Assembly (NCBI RefSeq): GCF_030867095.1
Contig: NC_081824.1
Location: 141,389,433 to 141,453,432, forward strand
Direction of reading: 5' to 3'
DNA: 64,000 nucleotides
Source of the DNA: Alligator mississippiensis
Taxonomy: Eukaryota; Chordata; Crocodylia; Alligatoridae
A program made the translations under genes and the position numbers. This document shows positions 1-10,672 of this stretch, piece after piece (within the stretch, counting starts at the first letter, position 1; each line of letters starts with the position of its first letter). The notes below the pieces were generated by a model, which did no database searches, was not told the DNA's origin, and worked only from the letters and a program-made list of their open reading frames with translations.

Positions 1-1468
1 CTCTTCTTTCTGGTCATTCATGGTCTCCATTATCCATCAAGGTGTGATGTGGTGGCGAGATGCCCCAACAGGCTCCCAAAGGGGAGGGGGCAGTCCCCAC
101 GGGCCCCAAGCCACACAAGCACCCCCCCCCACACTGGGGAAACTCACCTCTAGGGGTTCAGCCAGAGCCAGAGCAGGAGCACAGCCGCGGCCAGCATTAC
201 GCTGGCTGTTTAATCAGCTGTTCCCTGGGCAGGGAAAAGCCAAGTCAACTGCGGTGGCCACGGGAAGATTTAAAAGCTCCACTGGAACCTGGGGGGAAGG
301 AGAAATGAGGAAGCATGCTGGCATGGAGCACACCAGATGTGCTGAGGCTCTTGTAACAGGCAGGAGCAGTACAGCTGGCTCAGTGCCAGCATTCAGAGCA
401 GGGGGGGAAGTTGAGCCCCCTGTAGCAGGCTGGGAGGAAGGAAGCAATTCCACACCCCTCTCCTCTCCAGCAGTGTACTTTTTTTGATAAAAAAACAAAC
501 CAGAGGCACCCCACCCGGAGGCGTTGACAAGGATGCCAGCCTACTTGAGCCCAGTCTGCCAGTTTCTGCAGTGGAGATGCTATCCATTAAGACAGCCAGA
601 CTGGTCCCAACAGGACCCATGCTGACACGGGTTCCCCTAGGCAAAAAGGGGTCAACCAAGCACGATCAAACCACACAGGTGGCACCTATCCGGTTGGTGA
701 GTGGATGGGGTGTAGGGTAGGTGGAGCTCCGCAGAACATCACGCCTGAACCGTGAGTACTACCGTCCTTGGGGTCCCCCAGGAAAAAGATCTTCACTGAA
801 CCCCTCCCTTTATCCAATAACACCAAGTTGTGGCAGGAGAGTTGAGGGGAGGGGCTGCATGCTGGATGGATAGTAGGTCACTCAAGGTAGCCCCACCTAA
901 GATGCCTTTCATTCCATGTTGTGAAAATCATTATTTCCTTATGATGTTTTTGATTGCAGAGAGTGTGATCCTGCTGGACATGGTTATCCAGCCAGGAGCA
1001 AATTAGATAGCCCAAGTTTAGGGCACCTTTTCAAGCCCCTTCCCCAAGTGGGATGAGAAGAAGGGAACCTGAATAGGACTGTTCAGCCATGGCAGCAGCT
1101 GCTGAATTGCAGCCCTGCCACGTGTGAGACCACCATTATGCTACTACTGCCTGTGTGCAGATTCATAGCTGGAATTCACTAGTCTTGTCTCTGTCACCAC
1201 TGGTCCATTGCCACAAGGCTTTGGGAGGTTTGTGCAGGAGAGTGTGTTGTTTTCACAGGTTGGTAGAAACCTGTGTGTGGCTTGATTTAATATGAGGAAT
1301 CTGCTGCACAGAAACAGGAACCACATTATCTTGACAAGGTAGAGACCTGGGCCAAGTGGCAAGGGAGAGCCATAGAATACAGGAGATCTCCATCTTGCTG
1401 CAGCATTCTGTTTTTACACCCATTTAGATCCTGAGATCTTCCTTTGCCTGTTCCATGGTTGAAGAGTT
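1..1468. other. Unassigned GC-rich to mixed non-coding DNA
   Basis: I see no gene or repeat family that I can name here. The first 800 bases are GC-rich with runs of C and G, which produce long overlapping frames on both strands. Their proteins are low in complexity (Gly, Pro, Ser, Ala) and have no domain. From about 900 the sequence becomes more AT-rich. Confidence 0.6.
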
Positions 1469-1553
1469 GGGACAGACATTCAAACAGCCTGAGCCTGAAT
1501 TGATTCGATCTTTGCAGGTTAGTCTAACCTGCAAAGCTTGAACCTATTTGGAG
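1469..1553 (+). mobile_element. End of a GGGACAGACATT-family DNA element
   Basis: The stretch opens with GGGACAGACATTC, the same terminus seen at 2407 and, inverted, at 2592 and 63779. It goes on with a sequence matching, in reverse orientation, 63700-63779 (AGCCTGAGCCTGAATTGATT followed by a GCAGGTTAGTCTAACCTGC palindrome). This identifies one end of a non-autonomous DNA element. The opposite end is not clear, and the GC-rich DNA to about 1.85 kb may be its body. Confidence 0.5.
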
Positions 1554-2406
1554 GTGGATAGACATTTTCTTTTCATTCCAGAGATTAGGAGCACATGCTT
1601 GCAATGGCTCAGGCTAGAAGCTGGAGGGTGCTAGAGCAACCCTCCCTTCCCTGACATAGTGCTGAGCTGAGGAGGGTGTGGCCAGACCCTATCAGGACAC
1701 TCTGATTAAGGAGGGGTGTAAACCCCTACCCTGCCTGCACCATCTCAGACTTTTCCCCCTGCTCACTGCTCAAGGGTGGGAGTGTTGCCAGACCCCAGCC
1801 CTAGGCTAGCACTCTGAGGAAAAGGGTGTGTGTGCAATGCATGCATCTGTTGATGATACTGAACTTTTCAATCTCTTCCCCTGCTTTTTCATACTGTCTG
1901 CAAACCTGACAGGGCTGCAAACCAGCAGGGGGCTGATAAAACCACAGTGTTTATCAGCCCATCAGCAAAACAAAAGCCTCTCTCATTAGTTCAAGCTCTT
2001 CTTAAACAGTTTTTTCCAAGGAAGAAACAGAGGGACTTTACCAGCTGACCTGTTGATTAGCTCCAAAAAGCCCTAAGCAGATACTGTTCTGTCTGCCTGT
2101 CCCAGTGAAATTGGTGACACACATAGACACCTCTCAGCATTCACTAGCATACCACATGCTGAGGGTCCATGGGGCTCCATGCTGTGGGAGATGGGAGGGA
2201 GTGGGGAATCCCTGCTTGATCAGCGAGGGGAGTCAGGCAGACCCTGCTGTGCCTGCAGTATCTGCTGGAGTTCTGGCTAAGAGAGGGTCAGGGCCAGCTT
2301 GTTCTCTAGAGCAGAGAGCAGTCAAGTCTAGCCCAGTCCAGCCCAGGGCTGCAAAGCCTCTGGGATGCTGAGGGACTTCGGTTTAACTTAAACCAGGAAG
2401 AGATAT
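1554..2406. other. Unassigned DNA, possibly the body of the preceding element
   Basis: This is mixed-composition DNA with a GC-rich first half, including several CCCT and CAGACCC-rich stretches. I recognise no coding domain. It may include the interior of the element whose end lies at 1469, but no matching far terminus was found. Confidence 0.4.
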
Positions 2407-2592
2407 GGGACAGACATTGCATAATTGGGTTTGACACAAATCAGTTAAGTCTGATACTACATTCAACCAGGTTTATCTTGAACCAGTTTCAGTCATTTTG
2501 AAACTGGTTTATGTACACTGAATTTTTGTTCTGTTATAGGTTTAAACTAGTTTCTGATAACTTAAACCAGTTTATGTGTAATGTCTGTCCCT
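2407..2592. mobile_element. Small non-autonomous DNA element (GGGACAGACATT ends), complete
   Basis: A 186-bp unit begins GGGACAGACATT and ends AATGTCTGTCCC, so the 12-bp termini are exact inverted repeats. The interior carries repeated AAACCAGTTT and ACTGGTTT motifs in both orientations. Related copies lie at about 13090-13225, 24178-24370 and 31204-31400. No clear target duplication could be read, so the superfamily is left open. It has no coding capacity and would depend on a transposase supplied elsewhere. Confidence 0.7.
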
Positions 2593-3570
2593 AGCCTTAG
2601 AGTTGGTCTGTGGTTTGCCTGGAACCTCCCCTCAGACCTGTTCACTGTAGGTGACCCTGCCCAAGCATCTAAGGAAAGGGACCTCAGGAATCAATTGCAG
2701 ATGGAGTCAACTAAAATAGCCATCTGTAGAATGCAGAGGATAAATTGGATGGGATTAAGTGGCTAATCTGGTGAATTTGTATGGGGATGGACACCTGTAT
2801 GTGATCAAACATAAGCCTTGACTCCACTTTTGGAGTTAGATAGCTAAGCAGCTGACCTCAAATAGCTAGCTCATTCCTGATTTTCCTATTCTATTCCACA
2901 CCACACCAAACCAAACCCAGCAAAAGCATCTTCACAGAACAAGCACCCCTGCAATAGCTAATAGCATTGCAGTAGGGTACTCCCCTAGGATAGGGGACAT
3001 ATGGGTTTAAATAATCTCTTTTCTGATGGATTTGGAGGAGAAGCTTGAACCTACATCTCTGATGTATGACCCTAGCTACTACAGTATTGTTATTTTGGGA
3101 TGGATCTTTCACAGTTTCTTATGTTGGAGTTGTTCTATTTTGTATGGACATTTATTGGACCAGACGAACTCTATACTGCATCCAGTGTGTCGGGTATGCA
3201 CTGGAGATGTAGATGCAAGTCTATTCTCTAATAAATCCATCCAAAGCAGGAACTGAAATCCAGAGTTTCCCACATCCCAAAAAAGTGTTCTGGCCACTAG
3301 GATAGAAAGCCTATTGTACATATAGTCTGATGTCTTTTGTCTTACCTAAAAGATCAGAGTGACTGGCAAGAGAACTCAGTAACAGAGCACTTATTTTGAG
3401 AATCCCTCCTCAGGGTTTTGGTTTGAGCCAGGCCTCCAAGTGACTTATTGGTTATAGGGTGGTAACAACATTTAGGCAGCTTTGCACATGCTGCTAGATA
3501 AGGTGGCAGCTGAGCAGTGGTTGTTAAGGATGTTAATAGGGACTATTAAGACTGTGTAGGCCATAATGAG
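2593..3570. other. Non-coding DNA, nothing recognised
   Basis: No gene, RNA or repeat family was recognised. The motif GATGTTAATAG near 3530 recurs at about 4240 and 4260, on the far side of the next element. That suggests the element landed in or beside a small local repeat. Confidence 0.5.
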
Positions 3571-3723
3571 ATGCATGTGTACACGGCACTTAAAAGTGGG
3601 CTAAATGCTTTTGCACCACTTTAATGGTGTCGGTGTTCGCACACCTCAGCAGTGTATTGCACATTAATTCCAGCCACTGTAGGAAATTCAGTGGTGTAAC
3701 GTGCCTTAATTGACTTGGGGTGC

Positions 3724-3760
3724 AGCAAACTAAAACTCCTTTAAGGAGTTTTAGTTTGCT
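3724..3760. repeat. Perfect 37-bp palindrome
   Basis: Eighteen bases starting AGCAAACTAAAACTCC are followed by a central T and then their exact reverse complement. In single-stranded DNA or RNA this would form a hairpin. It belongs to the surrounding MITE. Confidence 0.85.
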
Positions 3761-4165
3761 GTCCCTACAGGTGCGGAGCAAAGCACCGAGCTCCATGCAG
3801 CTCCACGGCTCTTTAGGAAGCCCTGCAGGCAGCCTGATAGCAGCCTGGGAAAGCAGGCTGCTCCCAAGAAAGTGGCGTGCCTGATCTTTTTTTCCCCCCC
3901 CACCTGGAGCCTGCCTGCTTGCCTGAGCTGCACGGGGGGCCTGGTTGTTCCTTCCGCGACTGCGGTGCCCCCCAGGACCGCCCGAGCTGGGTGCCTGTGA
4001 GTGGGTGCCACCTGGGGTGGGAGTGCACCACTGCTGCAGAGGGAAGCACCAGCACCCTCACACAGCCCAGGGACTCCTCTGCCTGCTGTCAGCTCACCTC
4101 CCCCCCCTGCCAGAGAGGCAGGTAAGTCAGTGGGGTGTGTGCACAACACAGGGGTTTAATCAGTC

Positions 4166-4211
4166 CTAAATTGAAGTGGTGTTTTTAAAAACCCACCGCT
4201 TCAATTTAGGG
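4166..4211. repeat. Near-perfect inverted repeat inside the MITE
   Basis: The arm CCTAAATTGAAGTGGTG is mirrored by CCACCGCTTCAATTTAGG around a T/A-rich centre. It lies just inside the right end of the MITE. The CAATTTAGG motif is also present near the right side of the related copy at 34.7 kb. Confidence 0.75.
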
Positions 4212-4237
4212 CCCCAGTTTCATCTACACATGCCTTA

Positions 4238-5611
4238 AGGGTGTTAATAGGTTACTAAGGATGTTAATAGAGACTTACCCAACAATGTGCTTTTGAGCAC
4301 CTGAATCTGAGTGATTGGGGTGAGAAGTTTCTGCTAACTTTGGGTCCCCAATTAGATATATTTCAGACTTAATGTTTCAGAGTATTTAGCATTAATAGCA
4401 CTCCAAGGGTACATCAGCATAGACTCCTTTCAATTCCTGGTAGGTCCTTTGCTGACAAGATAAACACTGCCCACTCACTCCCTTTTGGATGCACTGGAGA
4501 CCAGCAATTAAATGCTTGTGTACTTCAGAGTAAAACAGGTGTTCTGTCTCAGGAAAGCCTGAGAACAACAGTGGGAGGGGTACTTGGGGCTACCCTAATT
4601 GCTGGTTGTTGGTGTAATTAAGCAAGAGTGAGTGGGCAGAGCTTATTTTGTTAGTGGCAGACCTAGTAAGATGTAGACATGGCCTGGATGCCCTAAGCAC
4701 TCTATACCATCAGACTTCCCAGGAAGCTGCAAGTGCTCAGCACCTGAGCAACACAATAATGACTGACTGTGAAGAATGTGGTGCAAGTGACTTGTGATAT
4801 GCAGTATCACAAAGTATATGGCAGACAGAGATGGAATTCAAGTCTCCAAAAAAAGAGTTCAGCTGCCTTTAACTAAATGAGGCAGATGTCCTGAAGAAAA
4901 CTTACTATGTAATCATGTATTTAATGACTGTTTCAGAATCACAGATTTTGAACATTTTTGACAGTACATTTTCCATTAGGAAATGCTGTTTTGTCAGAAT
5001 GAAAAGGACTTGTGGGAACTTTCAGATTCTGATGATTTTTTAGATGACATTTTAAAACTATTCAGTATGTAAATATTTAATGTGTTTGTTCTAAGTGTTT
5101 TACATTGGCTTTGTTGTTTCATTTTAAGGTTGTTTTCATTCATTTTGTTTCTACTTGTATGATAGTAATCTTAATCTTTATATTATGTTGAGTATTCATA
5201 TTTATTATAAAAATCTTTGAGCATTAGCAAAGTGAAACATTTCAAAATCTTGTACAGATTGTCTTAGTTCTAGCATTTCCCAATTGTTGGTGATTTGACA
5301 TTATTATTTTTGTTTAATGGATTTTGTGGGTGCATGGTAACTTCCTTCTCCCTTTATGAAAGCACATTGAAAAAATCCCTGGAAATTCTGTCATGTGGCA
5401 TCATAGTGACAACCATATGATTCCAAGGTTGGTAACCTTTAGATCTTTACCACACAGACCTCTGTCAGTTTTGGATGGAGGAACTGATAACAGTATCAGG
5501 TTGTCATCCAGTATTTGGCCCAGCACTAGAGGGGAAGGGGAGACGCACTTTGACAGAGTGTTTCACTGATATTTTTGGAGAGCAGAAAAATAATGAAAGT
5601 CAGGAACACGG
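4238..5611. other. AT-rich non-coding DNA with a weak MIR-type trace
   Basis: About 4780-4860 resembles the 'aagtgacttg...cagagatggaattcaagtctcc' part of MIR-type repeats, but weakly. The remainder is AT-rich, and no gene or other family was recognised. Confidence 0.4.
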
Positions 5612-6312
5612 GGCACATATCCACGTGCAAGTGTTCTGGGGTGGCTTTACACTAGAGCAAATTTGCTCCCGCTTCCCCACATGTGTAGACACCTTCCTGG
5701 GGTGGGTTTCCTTCAGAGTAAATTACTCTAGAGTAAGCCCATCCCTGCAGATGTCTACATGTTTGGGGAAGTAGGAGCAGATTTGCTGCAAGTCTGCTCC
5801 CACCCCCATGGACCCTGCACCAGCCCCCTGAAGCATCCAGGGAGAACTCTGGGCTCCCTCTGGGTGCTAACCTAGGGGCTGGCAGGGAGCATAGGGCCAG
5901 GAGACAGCTCTCTCCTGGCAGGGGCTGGGACATTGCTCCCTACCCTCAGGAGCTGCTCGCTTCCAGGGTGGGCAATGCCACCAAAGCCCAGATGGGGACA
6001 AGCTCCCTCTGCCCTGGCATTTGGGAGCTCCCAGCCCCTGCTCTGTAATGCTCCTGAGGAGAGGGAACAATCTCCCGCTTCCTGCTGCCCTGTTGATTGG
6101 GTGCACATTTGCTCCTGATCAGCCATCTACATGTGCTGTACTTCTCACTAATTACTCCCAAGTAAATTTACTACTTGTATTTACTGGTAGTAAATTTACT
6201 CTTGATTAGAGCAGATTACTGCACAGTAAGCATCTGCATGTGTAGACAGTGATGCTTACTGTGCAGTAATTTGCTCTGATCGTGCATAAAGCATCTTGTC
6301 TAGACACGCTCA
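5612..6312. mobile_element. Cluster of nested hAT-like MITEs
   Basis: Several copies of the terminal-type words ACATGTGTAGAC, GATGTCTACATG, CATCTACATGTG and GCATGTGTAGACA alternate in orientation. They come with TTACTGTGCAGTAA-type inverted motifs and a GC-rich centre (5780-6110). The simplest reading is two or more non-autonomous elements inserted into one another. Individual boundaries are not certain. Frames on both strands across the GC-rich centre are mirror artefacts and carry no domain. Confidence 0.55.
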
Positions 6313-8289
6313 CTGGGTTCCATTTTAAGAAGGCTCTACAGCAAAGTGTTTTGTAGTTGGCACAAACTCTTTGGCTCGTCTCCCCAGCTGTGATCCTTTC
6401 TGTTCTGTCCATGTCATGTCACTTTCCTACCTGCTTTTCTTAGTCTCAGTCTTCCCAGGGAAGTACACCACAGAGTAAATCCGTCTGATTTCCCCACAGA
6501 CTTAGGAAGGAGGACCCTTATTTCTTCTCCTGGGAAAGTTCATGTGAAGTGTGATCAGCCAGGAGATCTGTATACTCATTGTGCACTTAATCTTTAAAAG
6601 TTTGATTGCTCTCCAACTCAAAGTAGCATAAGCAAACTGCAGGATTTTTAAAAGGCTTGTAACTTGGTCAAAATTAGGCAGACTTTCCTGGAGACAGAAA
6701 AGATGCACCCTTGATAGAAAAGCCACCCTACTCAAATTTCAAGTTCCTGTTCCAAGGTTTGTGGACAGTAGATGTGTTCAAAGAAAAGGAGGTCCAAATT
6801 TTTTAAAGACAAGAAAATATATTTTACCTTGGCTGATTTGTTTTGGTTGATATAATTAAACAGACACACACAAATTCAGTTGGAGGCAGGCACTTTGCAT
6901 GGAAATTTTCAACCTAAATGGTTAATATCTGGCAAAGTTATAACAGGATTTTATAATGAGTTCTGTCAGACAGTCTTAATAGGAGATGGCATTAACAGCA
7001 CTGCCTATAATAGTATAAACATTTTGTGCTTAGTAGTTACTTTCATGAGAACAATATCTATATTTCTATTTTACAATAAGGGCTATCTTCAAGAAAGAGA
7101 GAGAGAGGAAATATGACTTTTGTCAATTTTCGTATTATAACTGATCTAAAGATATATGTGAAGGGGGCTCTTGTCCTTTTATAGAAGTTGTATGAAGGTT
7201 GATTTTTAAGCTAATACATGAGAACAAACTTTCACTAATAGGCCAGGTGTTTTCTTTTAACAAAGGATAGGCTAAGGCATGTCATTTTTGACCTGGAGAA
7301 TTGGATTGGGATAAGATTGTTTTAGATAAAGATTTCCCTACTAACTTAAAACTGAATCTCTTTTGAACATTTTTTTTCTCCCCAGCTCAAAAAAAAATCC
7401 ATATATTAATTTTGGGGGTCATTAATTTAATAAACACTTACTGGTTTGGGAAGTGAAAAATGCAAAATGCTGTGAAGGAGGTCAGTCTTCCTGTAATTCT
7501 GGCCAAGCCCAAACCAAAAAATGGCATTCTCATAAGATTTCCTATGAAGCAGACAAAGAGAAAATGTTTAGTAAATCACTTGATAGATTTATTAGAGAGA
7601 AGTTGAGGACTTCCATTCATTGCTTGAATATTCTGCACTGTAGCCATGTCTGTGCAGTGCTTTGTGTAGGCTAATTAGCCCTGCCAAATGAAGTGTCCTG
7701 TTAGCCCACCCTTCACTTAATGAGCCTGTCTGCAGTCCCATGCAGATGTAGCCACACTGCTTGTGATTTAGGATACAGACTGGCCAGAGCCCTATAGTGT
7801 GCTTGAGGTCCCACTGCTAAGATTGCTTGATATCACTGCTGAGGGTAGTAAGGTTACTACATAGGTATGGCTCAGAGGTTTAACGCAGGCATTAGGATGG
7901 TCACTCACATGCAAGTACTAAATTGTCCTTTATAAATATTCATTCCATTACTAGTCACTTGTTATCTTACATAGCATGACGTCTCTGACCCTGACAGGAG
8001 TGAGGTTCTCTAACCATCTTCCAACACAAGTAGCCGGAGCAAGAAACCTAATTGTCTTTTAGAAATGTTTATGAAAGGGTTATATGACGTGGACCCGTGT
8101 CCCTATTCCAGCTTATTTTCGATAAACAGATTTATCTACATTAAACAATACTGCTGAGCTTCTTGAAGTTTTCCTTTCCCAAGTTTGTTTGACCTACTGC
8201 TGTTGCTTCTGTGGGTTCAGCACAAACGGGAGACATGATGTATAACTTGGTTGTTCAAATACTAACCTGAGAGTCACGTGATTCACTGA
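6313..8289. other. AT-rich non-coding DNA
   Basis: No gene or repeat was recognised. Around 7640-7760 there are CTGTGCAGTGC and CATGCAGATGTAGCCAC words that could be a worn MITE remnant, but the ends do not pair convincingly. Confidence 0.45.
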
Positions 8290-8490
8290 CTTCAGTTTGG
8301 ATGTCTTTGGACTCGCTTCCTGTCTCTGTTGCAGATTTCAAGTGTGGCCAGGGACAAATCAATTCATTGCTGTGTTTCTTCATGTCCTCATCTGTAAAAC
8401 TGGGAGAAAAACACTCTTGCTTTTTGCAAGGGTATTATTAGTGAATTACTTTGAGGTTCTCAGATGGAAGGTGCTGTGGAAGCATAAAAG
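8290..8490 (+). repeat. MIR-type SINE relic
   Basis: The order of recognisable blocks follows MIR: a worn 'cagggacaaatcaattca' part, then CCTCATCTGTAAAACTGGG, then 'gggtattattagtgaattactttgaggttctcagatggaaggtgctgtgg'. These correspond to the conserved core and 3' part of amniote MIR/CORE-SINEs. The copy is old and diverged, as expected for this family. Confidence 0.65.
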
Positions 8491-10423
8491 GTCTTTATTA
8501 GACCAAGAGTACAGGGTGCAGTTACTGTACTTGGGAGATTTTGTCTAAGCTTCTGTTTCAGTGGCGACCTCCTTCCTGTATTTAAGAATCTTATTCTGTA
8601 CCCCTCACATTAGTTCTGTTTCTGGCCAAGCACTTGAAAAAATAGGAAGAAATAGTGCAAAAACCCCAGAACCACCTGTAAAGTTCATATATGATTTCCC
8701 CACCCATAAAAAGTAGCAAAGTGATTGTATTTATTTTAATATAAATAAATACATTTTTATCGCTGCAGTTTGTAAATAGGAAATGAAGTCACAATCCTCA
8801 AAATTATAATGGCAGGCACACAAAGACACAGTTGCTGGCACAGAATTCAATTAACAGATAGCAATCACCCTTGGGTGACTGTGTGAGGTAGAAATATGCA
8901 GGGATGCTAATAAGTAATATCTTAAAGCCAAGTCGTTTATCAGCCAGCAGCCAGACATGGGCATAAGTGTGGGCAGACTGCACTGCTCTGGGATATTTAA
9001 TAAAACCTGCTCTCTTCATTTGAGGATTTGTGTTTAATCATTTGGTAACATTTTAGAAACATCCAGGCTGGGAAACTTCTCAAATGGAACTGCTTAGGTC
9101 AGAAAACGTAAGGCATTATTTACCGAGACTAAAATAGCCAAAGGAACACAGTGGATTCTAGGGTGATATTAAAAAAAATTCTTTGTTGCCATCTTTTTGA
9201 CCTTTGAGCTTCTATGGTATGCCTGCTAACATGAATCACAGCCTTATCTGGGGAAACCTGCAGAGGGCCTTCATTAATACTGGGAAAGCAAATGATTGAA
9301 CTGCTGTTTTAAATAATATTTTAACTCTTCTTGGCTTGGGTTAAAGCCTGGAGCTAAACATTTTTTTTCTTCTAGGCTCCTTGAACTTTAATTTGCATTG
9401 AATTCCGAGTGTTCAGAAGCTTGAGGCATGCTTAGGGTTTGATTTCCATCCAAAAATTTTCAATTTAGGCTTTATTCTCAGAAATGTTCTTCATGCAGAA
9501 GCAGTGGGGCAAAACTGCAGAACTATTTTCCTATGGTGAAAAGACTGTTGCTTGGGAAGAAAGAGGAGTCTAAACATGAGGTTGTTTCTCCCCTTAAAGG
9601 AGGACAATGTATAAGAAGGGTGCTAGGATCTTCATATAATACAGAGGTAAGAAGAGGTTGTGATGGGCTTTTAAAAGATCTTTGGGATTAAAGCATTTGT
9701 CAAGCAAAAATGGCTTGATGTAGAATAGACCAAGGCCAAGCAGCTTCATAGCAGCCTGGTCATAGGACATACAAGAAGCAGTATGTCAATGTCATTAACA
9801 ACAAATGCAGAAGTCTGTTGACTAGAAAGCAGATGGCACTTCTGATAGAGCTTTGACTGCTTTTGGTACTGACCCCTCTGAACAACCAGCAATACCTCTT
9901 GTGTGGTCATGAATTTTTCATGTATTCTAGTTAGATAGTGATTAAAGGCTTGATTAACTTCCAAGTTACCCTGGTTTCTGACAACTTGATTATCCCCATT
10001 ACGTTGTCCCTTGTGGGAGAAAGTCTATTGGAAGAGGCAGAAGGTGGAAGGTGCATTTAAATCCTAATTCACCTTTGAAAAAATGGATAGCAATGAGTAG
10101 CACCTTAGAAATGTACTGATTTGGGGCTCTTCATAGAACTGTATTAAATTTCTTCTCCTGTGGACTGTCTGCTGCCTTTCCTCACATTTAAATATCCGCT
10201 ACAGCATAACAGGACTGCTGTGATTTCCAGCAATGTGGGAACTGAGTCCATGCCATGATTGTCATGCTATTCTTTGCATAAAGTCTTAGTAAATGAGCTT
10301 CATTAAGGGAACTATGGGAGATATTAGCAGAATGAATTGTGCCCTAGAGCCTGCAGATAGACTGTGGTAGAGAGTCTCAATTCAGTACCTGAGTCTAATG
10401 TATTCCCTCCGTGACAGGTGCAT
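8491..10423. other. Non-coding DNA, nothing recognised
   Basis: AT-rich sequence with short frames only. No domain, RNA fold or repeat end was recognised. Confidence 0.45.
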
Positions 10424-10672
10424 CTACATGTTCATTAATGTGCAGTAGTTACTGTATATTTAGTTTAGTACTTGCTTAATGAAGTACCAATTAAATGCAG
10501 AGTAATTACAGTTACTGTGCAGTAGTGCCAACGCATGGTTTTTTAGTGACGCTTATTGTGCATTAGCTTAATACTACTGTGCAGTAGAATATTAGCACAG
10601 GTTTTGCCCAGCACACTACTGCACACTTTTATTTGGATACTGAACATTAAACAGCTCATGTAGATGTGCCTG
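10424..10672. mobile_element. Small hAT-like MITE, complete
   Basis: The left end AGGTGCATCTACATG and the right end CATGTAGATGTGCCT are inverted repeats matching at 13 of 15 bases. The interior has inverted TGTGCAGTAGT and ACTACTGTGCAGTAG motifs and the phrase TTTTTAGTGACGCTTATTGTGCATTAG, a worn form of which recurs in the 56.24 kb copy. It has no coding capacity. No convincing target duplication was seen, so the hAT label rests on end similarity only. Confidence 0.65.

Larger units (their letters stand above)
3571..4237. mobile_element. GC-rich palindromic MITE, hAT-like
   Basis: The ends are ATGCATGTGTACAC and CATCTACACATGCC, which are imperfect inverted repeats of the GCATGTGTAGA type shared by many small elements in this window. 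Two strong palindromes lie inside, at 3724-3760 and 4166-4211. Between them is a GC-rich core (3810-4130) containing the phrase CTGCCAGAGAGGCAGGTAAG. Much of that core is shared with 34440-34740, so the two are copies of one family. The frames in the core are by-products of composition. Confidence 0.6.

Noticed and set aside
20-487. 155-codon plus-strand frame at the window start
   Set aside because: Overlaps frames in other phases and on the other strand in GC-rich DNA, with no domain.
3751-4149. 132-codon minus-strand frame
   Set aside because: Lies wholly within the GC-rich core of a MITE and shares sequence with a second copy that does not keep the frame.
5652-6126. Several overlapping frames on both strands
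   Set aside because: GC-rich centre of nested MITEs; no protein family resemblance.
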